Shown here: piece after piece, positions 45,074 to 57,312 of the stretch
Position numbering within the stretch: position 1 is the stretch's first letter
Layout of the letters: each line of letters opens with the position of its first letter
Source of the DNA: Echria macrotheca
Taxonomy: Eukaryota; Ascomycota; Sordariomycetes; Sordariales; Schizotheciaceae
Direction of reading: 5' to 3'
Length of the DNA stretch: 64,000 bases
Assembly: GCA_030411725.1 (NCBI GenBank)
Contig: MU839839.1
Coordinates: 124,001 to 188,000, forward strand
Notes under the pieces: generated by a model
Databases searched by the model: none
Seen by the model: the letters and a program-made list of their open reading frames with translations, nothing else
Told to the model about the DNA's origin: nothing
Made by a program: the position numbers and the translations under genes

Positions 45074-47368
45074 ATGACAACGGCAACTCCCACGGCGGCT
45101 CGTTTCGACCCGCCGTCGGAAGCGGGCCTGTCGACCATCAAGCCCATCTTGCGCAAGAGGCCGCGGTCCAGCGACGATGATGACGATAACGAACCACGAC
45201 TGCTCAGCAGCCCGACCAAGAAGCGGAAGACGGTCATGTTCAACGAAAGCCTCAACATGGTCAAGGACATTTCGGCCATCGGGCTCAAGACGGTCGAAGA
45301 AGCCAAGCGCGATATTATGACGGCCCTCGACGGACACGGACGCGGTGACGACGAGGACTACGACGGGCTCAAGGAGATTTTCGACCCAAGCCCCGCAGGC
45401 TTCGACGAGACGGCCCCCGGCGAGGGAACGCCCCCCAACGAGCTGATTGTCTACGTTATTGCGCTGGCGGCGCTGGTACCGACCCTCGGCAGGAAGTGTT
45501 CTGGGCTGATCAAGAGCGTGCTGCGGTGTAGGTGGCTCGAGAGAGACGACACGTTTGCGAGGGCGTACATCCAGCTGCTCGCTGCCATGTCGTCTGTCAA
45601 GGGACCATTCTTCAACAGGGTACTAAGCATGATCGTGGAGAAGTTTGCCGAGGGCAGCCGGGAGAGGGGGAACGAGGCACAGGCCGTTCCCGGGTTCGAG
45701 AAAGTGGACGACGAGACAAAACGAGAACGGTTACACCTCGCGCTGGGGTACTTACTGGACCTGTTCCCCAATGGGAACGAAAGCCTTGTCAAGTTGCTCA
45801 AGGCGAAGTTTCCGTTTACCGACGAGTCCAAGGCGGTCCACATGGAGTATATCGACCACCTGTTGCGGCTGGGGAAAAAGAGGCCGGAGCTCGAGAGGGA
45901 TGTGATGGAGTTGATCCTCGAACAGCTGGTCAAGCTCGACATCGAGATGACGCTTGACCTGGAGAACGACGACGACCAGACGACTCGGGCGGTCATGCGG
46001 CAACTCGAAATATCGGACGCCGATGGCGACGGAGCCGATGACGAGAGCGATGCCGCGTCGATCATTAGCGAGGCGGATGACGATGAAGAGCGGGCGATGC
46101 GGGTAGCGCTCATCATGAGCAAGCTGAGGACCATGGATGCCATGATGGATCTGATGTTTTCTGTCTATGCGCCCATCTTCGAGGATCCTGACAGCCCGAA
46201 GGCGCTGGAAACGTTTCAGGATCTTCTGAGCGACTTTTGCAACGTTATTCTCCCAGTATGTGGTCCTCTCAGCTTTACTGATTGTGGCTCTAACAGCTCG
46301 TAGCATCTCAAGTCACGGCATACGCAATACCTACTCTTTCGGTTTGCAATGAAATCTCGCCAGCTGATGGAATTGTTCACCGGGACGCTTTTCAACATAG
46401 CGTAAGTCTCGTGCTATGCGCTGGATCTTCAGGTGCTGACAAGAGACAGGCGCGATCCCAAACAGACGGCTCTAACCAAGCAGTCGGCGATTTGGTATCT
46501 AGCTAGCTTTACTGCTAGGGGTGCGCAGGTCAGCAGCGAGCTGGTGCAGACTATTTGCAAGACATTCTGCGACTACATGGACAGCTACCGAGAATCATAC
46601 AAGGAGTGTCGTGGACCTGATGTCCGGCGGTACCCGGTGTATTATGCCTATTTCCAGGGGCTGGTCTATGTGAGTCCATTCTGGTTTCTGTGGTGAGAGA
46701 AGCTAACCGGCTGCCAGATCTTTTGTTTCCGATGGCAGGACTTGATCGATCGGGAACAGCTGCACCCGTCTCTTGATTGGGATGATCCGGCCTCCTTCTT
46801 TGGGCACGACCTACCCTTTATGCCTTGGCTGCAACCGCGCCTGCAAGAAAATATTCGCAGCAGACTTAACGTAAGTGCACCCGACGGTAATGAAATTATG
46901 CAGCGTTAACATAAATCGTAGCCGCTCAAGTGCTGCTCACCACCAATCGTCGACGAGTTCGCCAAGCTCTCGTTCCACCTGAGGCTATTGTACATCTACC
47001 CCAAAATCGAGATGAACAGGAAAATCCAGTTATCGCAGTTCTTTGGCGGCACCTACGCGACAGGCGGCGGTATTCGCGACAGCGGGTTTGAGATCGATCT
47101 CGACCGGGGCCACCTCGAACCGTCCTTTCCGTTTGACCCTTACCAGCTGCCCCTGTCGAAGCGGTGGCTCGACCTAGACAAGACGTATATCTCGTGGAAG
47201 CCGTATGCTATCCTGAACAAACCGGAAGAAGGGGACGAGGAGGAGGAAGATCGGCTGACAGCAGGGATACGCGACACCGAAGATGAGGAGGAGGAGGATG
47301 AGGAAGATAACGAGTCTGTTGTAAATGGGTTGGGGGATACGACGGAGGACGAGGGGGGAGATCATTAG
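45074..47368 (+). CDS. RRN3, RNA polymerase I initiation factor
   Basis: Exons 45074-46255, 46304-46401, 46450-46669, 46718-46870 and 46922-47368 (introns 48, 48, 48 and 51 nt) give 699 aa. The protein matches Rrn3/TIF-IA: N-terminal nuclear-type basic/acidic segment (KPILRKRPRSSDDDDDN), helical repeat region (NELIVYVIALAALVPTLGRK, CRWLERDDTFARAYIQLL), an acidic loop (SDADGDGADDESDAAS), then LFRFAMKSRQLMELFTGTLF, a YYAYFQGLVYIFCFRW block, CSPPIVDEFAKLS and a very acidic C-terminus. Rrn3 binds Pol I via the A43 stalk and makes it competent to start rDNA transcription; in other species it is controlled by growth signalling through phosphorylation. The ATG at 45074 is the first in frame. Confidence 0.94.
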
Positions 47369-48205
47369 TAGCTGGGTGTCTTTTCGGCGTTTTAATACTA
47401 GAGGGATATATACCAAGGCTGGGGGTACATGGGAATGGATGGGTACGGTAAAATGGAGGGAGATATGGTCAACCGGACCCTGGTATGGGAACTGGTGGCA
47501 ACGTCGGTGGGGTGGATGACCATGGATGGACGGTAAATGGTATGGACGAATCTGGTGTCTTCCAGTGAATTATATACCGGGCATGAGGGTACCCGTTTGA
47601 GCAAGGGATTCGTAGACAAAATCATAATTTTCATCCAAGTTTCCGGGATAGGTCTTGTAGCTTAGGGCGTGCTCTCTGCTGATCGGTGATGTTGACTTTA
47701 TCCACTTCTAGACTCTTCAGTTTTACCAAAGCTGTGTGCGCTGAAATGTATGTTGTTCGAACAAAATTCCATTAACCATTCCAGAAGCCAGCCTTGCTGC
47801 TTTTCTTGTATTGCTCGCTTTGCTCGCTTGCCCGTATTCCGTATGCTTGCTAGAACTAATAAACAGAGAGGGAGAATTCCGATCATGCGTCGTTCCTTTC
47901 GTTTGCGTTTCTCATGAAATAAGCCAAGCACACACGCTCCCCAGGAAATGCAATCCATACAACGGAAACGGAACGCATACAAGCAGCACCAACCAACCAA
48001 CCAACCAACCGCCATGCATCATCAACACCCCGTCCTCGTCCCCGTCGAGATAGATACCTATATGCAGAGATGATGTTCCAATTTCCAACCGCCCTTCCGT
48101 GAGATATTCATAACACTCGCAACTTCCTCCCCTGTTTTTCCTTCCTCCCCTCTGGCCCCTTCAAACTCAACCAACAACCCATGTAGATACGTCCGTATTA
48201 TGTAT

Positions 48206-48249
<44 letters not shown>

Positions 48250-48357
48250 GCAGATCCCCCGAGACATCTCGAGTCATACAACATGACAAAAAGTGTCTCT
48301 GACAGAGAGGCCAGAGGGGACATATATATAACCAGAGACGAGAAGAAAAGAAATCTT
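47369..48357. other. Convergent intergenic region, RRN3 / MFS transporter
   Basis: About 1 kb with the two converging 3' UTRs and an AC microsatellite. CCAACCAACCAACC occurs near 47990-48010. No gene is seen. Confidence 0.65.
48209..48248. repeat. AC microsatellite, about 20 units
   Basis: Twenty uninterrupted AC units between the 3' ends of the converging RRN3 and MFS genes, about 110 bp from the MFS stop codon, likely inside its 3' UTR. Confidence 0.95.
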
Positions 48358-50116
48358 TCAATCCCACCTCGTCTCGGTAAACGCCCCCTGGGCCTCCCTT
48401 TCCAAAACCTTCCGCCTCATGGCCCTCGCGCGCGCCGTGACGAAGCCCACCAAGGCAACACCGATAACCAGGCCCAGACTGAGCAGCATGATATTCACCG
48501 GGATCGGATTCCCCCGAAAGGTCTCATGAAACAGATAATCCAGGCCGGACTGCGAGAAATTGAACAAGCCCGACAGGCAGATGATGGTGCCGTACACGGT
48601 CCCAAAGGTGCGGAACCCAAACACCTTTGCGCTGTAGTCCGAGACGGCGGTATAGTAGAAGGGGCGGTACAGCACAAACAGGACGATGCCCGTGTAGGCG
48701 GCCCAGGACGCCGGGATGATGCCGAACAGGCCAATGGCCGTGGCGCACGTCACGAGCGCGGCGAGTACGCGCGGCGTGCTGTTGCGGTCGAGGAACACGC
48801 CGATAAACGGGATCGAGATCAGCCCGCCCAGCGGCAGGGCGATATCAAAGAAATTGTTGATCTCGACGGCCTTGGACGCGGACCCCAGGATGGCCTCGTA
48901 CTGGGGGCGGATGGTGGCGACGAAGTAGTTGATGCGCGTCATCTGCACCACGGTGAACAGGCAGATCAGCACGAACCAGGGCGACCGGATCTGCTCCCAG
49001 GCCGTGTGGGCGTGCATGACGCCCCAGACGCCCGAGATCTCGTTCTTGCGTTCCTCGCGGCGCGCCTGCTTGTCGGCCTTGGCGGTGCCCAGGAGATCCT
49101 GGATGCCCTCGACGACCGTGGCCCGGTGCTGCCTCTCTTCCTCCTGCAGCAGCGCCGTCTCCTCGTCGATCTGGTCGTACGGCTCGGGCTCCGGGATCTC
49201 CTCCTCCATCTCCTCGACGAGCTCGCCGACCGTTTTGTAGGATTGCGCCGGCAGGATCAGGATCTGGCAGAGCGCGATGACGACCGGGACGACCAGGTAG
49301 ATGAGGAAGAACTTGCGATGGCCGAAGGCGCCGCCGGACTGCTCGTATATGATGCGGTACACCAGGAACAGGGCGCTCGAGGCGTCGAATGCGCCCGTCA
49401 GCAAGGCAAGGACCAGACCGGAGTTGCGCGGGAAGGCGTTGGACAGCTGGAAGGAGCTGATGTACGTAAAGGGGCCGCCGAGGGCGAGGAAGCCGTAGCC
49501 GAAGAGGAGGCCGTCGAAGGGGACGCGGTTCTCGAAGGACATGAGCACGGCGCCGATAGCGAGGAATACACTACCCAACAAACCGCATACCCGGGGTCCG
49601 AAGTGGTCCAGGATGGCGCCGATGGGTAGGGCGGCGACGTTGGTGGTCACGGCGGCCACGGTGAACATGAGGTTGAGGTGCATCTCGATGCAGGTGTCCA
49701 TACCGACCGCCGTCTGGGCCGAGCAGACCTCCCGGTAGGCTCCCTCCTCCTTGAGGACCGGCTTGATGGCGGCATATCCGAAGACGACGCCGGCGGCGAA
49801 GAGGCAGTAGATGACGGTGACGACAACCTGGACTATATACATGTGAATATATGATTTCTACCTTTTTTTTTTCTTGTCCCCTTCAAAAATGAGCAAAAAA
49901 GGGAAAGAAAAACATACGCATGCGCTTCCACTTGGGCACCTCAAAGGCTCCGACAGCGTGGACGGCGTCGAGGGTCGGGACGGGATCCCATTCTTGCGGG
50001 ATAGGGTTGAAGCTGAGCTTCCGGGCGCGCGTCGAGGCGTCCGAGCTCCTCCGGGACCGCTGGTCCGTGTGGAGCACCGTGAACGTCTCGAGCGACGAGA
50101 CTCGGTTCAACGACAT
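48358..50116 (-). CDS. Fmp42-like major facilitator superfamily transporter
   Basis: Exons 50116-49918 and 49832-48358 with an 85-nt intron (GTATGT...TATAG) give 557 aa. A cytosolic N-terminus of about 66 residues (NPIPQEWDPVPTLDAVH) leads to about 12 membrane helices, six before and six after a charged loop at about residues 262-340 (EEMEEEIPEPEPYDQIDEE). Motifs include GAILDHFGPRVCGLLGS after helix 2 (a version of the MFS GxLaDrxGrr signature) and FGTVYGTIICLSGLFNFSQS. It resembles the fungal Fmp42 group, related to SLC43 amino-acid transporters. Substrate and membrane are not shown by the sequence; Fmp42 was named from mitochondrial proteomics, but vacuolar or plasma membrane placement is possible. 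The upstream ATG in the same frame lies before a Q/K-rich leader, so 50116 is preferred. Confidence 0.88.
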
Positions 50117-53100
50117 TGTTGCTTTGCTTTTTTGTTGAAAAAGAAACAAGATCTGGGGAGGAGGAAAAAGGACCCTTTAGGTCCTGTCGTCACTCGGCAC
50201 TTGGTTCGTCAATTGGAGCTAGACTAGACTAGCAGCAGCTGTTGCTGCGGCGTCCAGTGGAGGGAGGGGCAACGCCCGGTGCTGATAACCCCGAGCTCGG
50301 CGAGGGTGGGGGAGAGATAGATAGCAACGCTCCCCAAGCCACGCAGAGATTTCTTATCAACGGGTGCGGGTACCGATCAGACGTACATCAGAGAGGCGTG
50401 ATAACGAGGGCAAGAGAGGGTGTCATGAGCATGGCGAATTCAAGCAGGACATATGATTCTGGCGCGAGAGGACCTTGAGAAGGCAGCCTACGAGGATTTG
50501 AGGTGTCTCGGAAGCGGGGATCTGCACACACACACACATACACACACACGCAACGCACACCACGGGGAACCCTCTGGATTGCGTTTACTACCATTCATCC
50601 TGCCTTGGCAATGCACGTCTCCACCACCGCCACTGGCACAAGGCGGGGTTAATGGTCAACAAGGTAAAAATTCTGTCGACGGTCAATATTGCAGCAGAGC
50701 CACCTCGAGTTGCCCAAGAGGGCTTCCCCGAGACGCGAGGTGTGCGGGTGTGCGGAGCGAGGCTTGGAGTTGGAGAAAAAAGACGTCAGGTGCCGTGTCA
50801 CTCAATCTGTCCGTCTGAGAGGCCCATTGGTGAATGAATTCCAATGAAACAACCCCGCTTTGCTGCAAGGCTGCAGAAGAGCAAAATGCAGTGCTTCGCG
50901 GCAACCTGCAGACACCACACCCCGACATTGATTTTGGCATTTTGCGGAGCGGTTAGATCGACTGTGTCCCTTTGCTAGATCGAGAGGCCTCGAGTCTATT
51001 ATTACGCCTCCCTAAGCAAGTTTTTGGCATTATTTCTTTGCGAAACGCCTTTGAGAAGTTTTATCAGGCGTATCAAGCGACAGCTATCCCCTCGTTGCAT
51101 TTTCCAGAAGCCTGATCTAGGGCTTTTTACCTGCAAAATCTTGATGGCAGAGCCCTTCCCAAATGATTAACAAGAGTCCGTCGATTTAACGGAGCACACA
51201 GTCGATCTAACCGGCCTCGGCATTTTGCTGTCGTTCCGAGTGGAGTGGTGGCGGACTCTACGGGTAGAGAGAGCCCGTTGATTTTATTTCTATCCGTTTG
51301 CATTTCTCACACACCGGTTGTCAGCCGGAGCAAAAGTATATTTTCACCTTCTCTTGAGTTGAGTCCTTGGCGAGTCGGATCACGGCACCCTCCGCAATCG
51401 TGGATCGCCCCGCAATCGGGGTTGAATGTGGCCCGTGCGCCAGTTTCTCCATGGCTGCCAGATGCTGTCGATCAAAAAGACACAAGAGTCAGTGTAACGG
51501 AATCATCCTCCTCCACATGACGGCTTCTCAGCAGCGTGTCCGACCTGTGACACAAAAACGCAATATGTACCTACATTGTCGGCAAATATTCGAAGCTCGA
51601 TGACCGTCTGCGCGTTCGCCCACAGCAGCATCAAATCATTGGCTCGAGGCACTGTGGTGGCGTGGCGGGACATCCCGTTGGCGCCTTGCTTGCTCGCTGT
51701 GGGGTAAATTCCTTGACCTGTCTCAGCTCTCAAGACGAAGGACGAAACATTGCCGACGACACGAATCATGGCGTTTGGTGCTGCTGCTTAGAGTATTCTA
51801 CCTCGGCATCCAAGAACACGGTATTCCATCGATGGTCCAATATCCAATCCCAAGTGTTTGCCGCAGCTCGAATTAAGGATACGGTCCGCCATAGGCGCAG
51901 CGAAGCGGCCCAACCAAGAAGTGGAACCCGTTAGCTCTCGGCTGCACCACCGAGAGCTTCCTGCTGGCTTGGTGCAGCGATAGCCCTTGGACTGGGCGCT
52001 TCGGCGATGCAGTGGTGTTGGCAGCTGATATTGGAAAATTGCACCCTCCGCTCCAGCCTGGCGTTGAGTGCAAGCTATATCGCCTGTGTAACTCTGTCTG
52101 CCAGCTTCGTCAGCTCCTACGGACTAAAGGCTTTTGAAGATCGTTGTGCCTTGAGTCGGCAGAGGGTTTGCGCAGGTACACGGCCAGAGTCACGGCCAAA
52201 AATAACCTAACCCGCAGCAGGGCTGGCCTGGGTGGGCGTTTTTGGTGGTTCGCAGAAGGACTGCCCCGCGGTCGATCGTGGGACTCTGCTTGACCGGTGC
52301 GGGGGATTTCGATCATTCTTTTTTTTTTCGGACAAACATCCATCTCGTTCGATTTCGGCCCCCAAAAGCCGTCATCATAAGCTTCGAGTCTGGCGAAAGG
52401 GGCTTCGCAAAGGTTCATGTCGGCAAGCAGAATCGGGCTGGCAATGGCATGCAAGCGTCCAATGCGCGTGCAAGTAACCGCCTGGCGTCCCCAAAGCGTG
52501 CTGGACAGCGCTTGCAAGACGCACCCAACCCAAGTTCAATGGTCCGTCACCACCAAGCCCCGTAAGCGCCCGCCGCAAGAAGCCAATCACCACGGGCCCT
52601 GATGGAGCAGGGTGTCGCCGGGGCGAGGGTGGCCATGGGCTGCCGCCAGCTCCCGGCTCCTTTCCGCCGCCCAACTGCCCTCCCCTGTATTCCGTAAAGG
52701 GTGCAGCGGTTTGGCCTGCGCATCTGGCCGCATATTGACCTCCTCGCCCGGTCTCGATCGCGGCGACTTTTTTGTGACATCGACGTTTCTGTTTCATCCT
52801 CTCAACCACCGACGACGCCGACGTGCTGCCTCCGACCAGCTCGAGCTCTACCATTTGCCCTGCGAGTCTTGCGACAGCCCGGAGCCGTGTTGTGCCCTTC
52901 ACAGCGCCGTCTGTACTCTCCTGCCGCTCTGCTGACAGCCGGGAAAGGAGGGGTTTGCGTCGAGGAGGCCTTGGCAGCAAGCGTCTGGCCGCCACCACAA
53001 CAACCACCACCACCCCGCGCCCGATCCTGAGCCGACCATCACGGTCACGGTCAAGGCAAAGCAGACACATCCACCGCTGCCGTGTTCTGCGCGGCCCGAG

Positions 53101-53119
53101 TAGCAGCTAGCTGCCCACC
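50117..53119. other. Divergent intergenic region with a MITE-like element
   Basis: Three kilobases between the MFS and WW/PhoD genes. It includes a CA repeat at about 50524-50550, the MITE-like copy at 50950-51213 (listed separately), and the long leader/promoter of the gene at 53120. Frames of up to 231 codons (minus, 52375-53070) are GC shadows without domains. Confidence 0.55.
50950..51213 (+). mobile_element. MITE-like inverted-repeat element, copy 1 (internally deleted)
   Basis: The left end CGGTTAGATCGACTGTGT (50950-50967) is matched by its reverse complement ending at 51213. Further in, GATCGA...and GAGTCCGTCGATTT form a subterminal inverted match. The 264-bp element aligns over nearly its whole length with the reverse strand of 57709-58042; conserved blocks include CGCCTCCCTAAGCAA, AGTTTTATCAGG, TCGTTGCATTTTCCA and ATGGCAGAGCCCTTC. 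Relative to copy 2 about 60 bp are missing near the left end. No protein is encoded and no clear target-site duplication is seen. I cannot assign it to a superfamily. Confidence 0.82.
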
Positions 53120-56100
53120 ATGTCCACCCGATCGCGCGATGTGCCCGATGACGAGCTCTTCATGAGCAGACCAGGCCCGGCTGCCGATGAATGCGACAGC
53201 CCGACGGTTGAGCCGCTGAGGATATTCAAGCCCCAGAGCCCGAAGCCGTCGGACCGTTTCAAGTACCCTCCGCCCCCTACATCATCGTCTGCGGCCTCAT
53301 CGACGTCCTCGTCCAAGCCTGCCGCCGCCGCCGCCTCGCTACCTCCGCTGCCGGACTTCCCAATGCCCTTTGGTGCCTCGAGCTCGGCGGCACCTCTGCC
53401 TTATCCCAGTGATCCGACGCCGCAGCCGGCCAAAGCTGCGCGGCTCCCGTATCCCGATGATGACAGGAAGAACAGCCCCTCGCCTGCCAACAGGATCTAC
53501 ACGAGCTCGCCGGCCAACTCGTCGAGCTCCCACGGCACCACCATGAGCCCGACCGAGAGGAAGGCCGGCCTGGCCGAGCGGAGGGGGACAGCACCCAAAC
53601 CTCTACAAAGTCCTATCAGTCCCAGCGATGATAAGGATGAGCTGTTCGCAAAGCCGATACGTGCCACTACGCAGCCGGTGCATCCAGCGCTCGCGGCGCA
53701 ACCCTCTCAGGCAGCGCCGGCGCCCAAGATTTCCAACGCTTATCAGCAGAAACCCTACTATCCTCCTCCAGGCGGCAACACAGGCCGCAAGAGCTCGGCG
53801 ACCCTTCAGGAACAATCTAATCTCAACCGCTTCGCCTCGACGGCATCTACATCGACCACGAGAGCCAGCCGTGGATCGCCACCTCCGCCCGAGACCCCTA
53901 TCGATCTGCCCGGTGGTGCTATTGAGGCCCGATACGCTGCGGCGGGCATCTCAGGTACCGCAACTCTGAATAGTCTTGGAGCCAGCAATGTCGCAAGCGC
54001 CGCCGCCCAGTCACGCCTCGCACAGTATGGTGGACAAGCCCGTCCGGCGCAACCCCAGCCGGCGCGGCCATGGACCCCGACCGAGTCTCCCGATCAGCAG
54101 CCGTTCGGGCCCCCTACCGTCTACCAAGGCTCCGACGTGGTAACCAACCCGACGCCGCCGCAGCAACAGCCGGCCTTTAATCTACCCCCGAATCCCAATT
54201 CGAACAACAGCCAGGCACCGCCAGGGTCGAGCCTGCAGGTCAGTGTCCTCGAGCAAGACTTTGCTCGCATGCAAGCCTCGACTCCTCCTCCCGCTTACAC
54301 CTCGGTGAACCCGAATGCCGGCTCGTCGTATCCGAATGAGAAGGGCCGCCCGGCTCAGGCAAACGCCAATGCCACGCCCAACGGGGCCAAGCCACAACCT
54401 GCTGCCGCCGTCGCCGCCGCCGCCACCCCGGCTGCTCGTCCCGGCGCTGCCCAGGCCGGCTCATCCTCTCAGAAGCAGCAGCAGCCGGTTGTCGCGGCCG
54501 CTGCGGTGGCAGCCCATAATGCGGGTCACCCGGCATTGGCAGGCGCCGGCCACCCGGCCTTCACACAGGATATCAAGCAAGAGCCGGTGGTGCAAAATGG
54601 ACAACCGGGACCGAGCTTGCAGCATACCCCGTCGCTCATGGCCGCCGCGGCGTCACCCCCGCCACTTCCTGAGGGCTGGATCGCTCACCTGGATCAGAAC
54701 TCTGGCCAGTATTACTACATCCACCTCGCCACGCAAGCTACGCAGTGGGAGTTTCCCAAGGGCCCGAATCCGCTCTATCACGATGCTGCGCCTTTGTCGC
54801 CGACAGCTTCGACGTATGGCAACCCTCTCGGATCGCCCTTCCTCGGTGGTGGCAAGGCTGGGCTGGCATCTCCCATGTTCCAGCAACCACAGACGCCCGG
54901 ATATGCTGAGAGCATCATGAGCGTTGCGGCGTCTGCGGCTCCCTCTGCCGCGGGCTTCACGGGACCGCCTCCCAGCGCGGGCGTCGATGTGTACAAGGTC
55001 ATGCCGACCAACGGTGTGTACTTTGGCCCCTACCTCCGCTACGTAAACATGGACCTCGAGAAAGGCATCTGGCTCGGAAGTATCCTCATCGTTACCGATG
55101 CCCCTCAGCCCCCTACCATCCACATCCATCTCAGCAATGACCTGTCACCCAACCCCCGGCAGCTCATCCCGCAGAGCATCTTTACGCACCAGCGGTGGTC
55201 ATTCTACAAGTACGATATGGACCTCGCCATGTCGGAGCACGGAACCGAGCGGTGGACATATGCCGTGACGTCGCATCTTGGATGCACTCGGTATGAATTC
55301 GTCGTGGCCGGGCGGTACGAGACAGGCTGGCGGATGATTGCGCACTCTGGTAACGACTTTTTGCCTGCTACCAACCAAAACGAGCGAGCCAAGCTGGGCG
55401 GTATCGGATTCATGTGGAAAGATATTCTTCAGAAGAATGTTGAGTGCGGTGGGTTCCACGTCCAGCTCGGGCTGGGCGATCAGATCTACGGAGATCGGTT
55501 ATGGAAGGAAGTACCACTCCTCAGGCAATGGCTGGGGATGCAAGGAAGGGAGAACCGCAAGAACGCGCCATGGACGGCGAGGCACGAAGAGGACATCCAG
55601 CATGCCTACTTCCATTACTATACTAGCCATTTCGACCAGCCCTTCATGCGGGAGGCGTTTGCGCAGATCCCGCATGTTCTTCAGATCGATGACCATGACA
55701 TGTAAGAATAATCACTTGCAATGTTTTGGACCTGTTGCTAACCGGGTACTAGCTTCGACGGCTTTGGATCGTATCCAGACTACATGCAGTCTTCGGCCAT
55801 CTTCAAGAATATCGGCCGTATCGCGATAGAGATGTATCTCCTGTTCCAACACCACACGACAGTTGAGATATTGCGGAACGTGAGGCACGACATGGATCTG
55901 TTTACCATTACTGGGTCCGGGTGGCATTTCCTCAAGTATCTCGGTCCAGCCGTCGTCGTTGTCGGCCCCGACTGCCGATCCGAGAGGACGCAGAGCCGCG
56001 TCATGGCCGGGCCGACGTACCAGGGCATCTTCCCCAAGGTCGCGACCTTACCGCCAAGCGTGCAGCATTGCATCTGGATGCTTTCTGTTCCCGTTATATA

Positions 56101-56992
56101 TCCACGGTTAGAGACGGTCGAGACGCTCGCGAACACGTTTGCGACGGGCAAGAAGGCGGTCAACACGACGTATAACATCCTCGGCAAAGTCACCAGCTCG
56201 GTGGCGGGCGTCGTCGGCGGCAAGGAGATGGTGGCGCAGGGCTTCAAGGAGGTGAAGAAGGCGGTCGGCAAGTCTGGTCTCATGGGCAACGTGCTCAACC
56301 AGTTTGGCGAGTTTGACATTGCGGAGGAGCTCAAGGACCTGTGGACACACGAGTCCAAGGATTTGGAGCGGACGTATCTGATCCGGACGCTGCAGGGTAT
56401 TGCGCAGCAAAAGGGCATTCGGATGACGTTTTTGTCTGGAGGTAAGCTTACACTCTAATATCCCCCCATCTTTGTCGGAGTCGATACTAACTCTGTGACA
56501 AAAGATGTCAACTGCGCCGGCGCCGGCCTCGTCCACGACCCCTCGCACCCGCAGGACCACAAGACCATGTACCAGGTCATCGCCAGCCCGGTGGTGGCCG
56601 CACCCGCCGGCAATTATCTCATGAAGATGCTGCACAACAATAAGTTGTTGTACGTGCCGCAAAACGGGCACAAGTCGACGCACGAGGTGAGCGACACCAA
56701 GGAGGACATGATGGAGATTTTTCATACGGATGCCTCGGGCGCCGCGCGCGAGCACAAGAAGCTCATGGCCCGGAGGAATTATGTCGCCATCGTGGCGTAC
56801 GACCCCGATGCTGTCGCCCAGGGGCAGCAGGCGGGCATGCAGCAGTATGCGGCCAGCGTGGCGAGCGGGCACTCGGGTGGTTTGAGCAAGCTGAGTCTGG
56901 CGGTGGATTTCGTGGTGCAGGGCGACGGGGCTTTTACGGCGACTACCAAGTATGGGCCGGTTATTGTGCCGCATTTGGAGTTTGGGCATTAA
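53120..56992 (+). CDS. WW-domain and PhoD-like phosphatase protein
   Basis: Exons 53120-55701, 55753-56441 and 56505-56992 (introns 51 and 63 nt) give 1252 aa. The first 510 residues are Pro/Ala/Ser/Gln-rich and disordered. A WW domain lies at about 515-545 (LPEGWIAHLDQNSGQYYYIH then ATQWEFP), which binds proline-rich ligands, perhaps in its own N-terminus. From about 627 (NGVYFGPYLRYVNMDLEKGI) a PhoD-like metallophosphatase domain follows, with metal-site motifs GLGDQIYGD (about 783) and IDDHDIFDGFGSYPD across intron 1, and later FLSGDVNCAGAGLVHDP across intron 2. The family is known in fungi as PhoD-like; activity on phosphodiesters is likely but not shown. No signal peptide is present, so a cytosolic role is inferred. 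Intron 2 ends AAAAG. The order of WW then PhoD-like in one chain is supported by an uninterrupted frame. Confidence 0.9.
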
Positions 56993-57286
56993 ATTAGGCC
57001 TTGCTCTCTATGTGATGAGGTTGACGAACGAGTTGTTGACGAATTTTATCTGCTGTGGTTGGTTTCTTGATTCTTGACAGAGCTGTTGAGCGATCTACGG
57101 CCGTTTTTTGGTTGTGCTGTTTTTGCTTGGCTTGGTTGGTTGGGATATTTTTGGTTATATTAGCAAAGAGTTTTTATCTATATACCTTGATACAACGATG
57201 GACTTTTGTGGTGAGGAATTATTTACAGAAGAGAGTGTGTATGCAGCAGATCGACTCCGTGAGAGCGTGAGAGTTTAAGTACCAAT

Positions 57287-57312
57287 GGGCTGGCTGGCTG
57301 GCTGGCTGGCTG
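57287..57312. repeat. GGCT microsatellite
   Basis: Six tandem GGCT units about 300 bp downstream of the WW/PhoD stop codon. Confidence 0.9.

Noticed and set aside
48358..49842. MFS transporter starting at the Met in the single long frame (49842)
   Set aside because: That Met lies in the intron; splicing to the exon at 50116-49918 restores the conserved cytosolic N-terminus.
52375..53070. 231-codon minus-strand frame upstream of the WW/PhoD gene
   Set aside because: Low-complexity start and Arg-rich content; it lies in the expected promoter/leader of the plus-strand gene.
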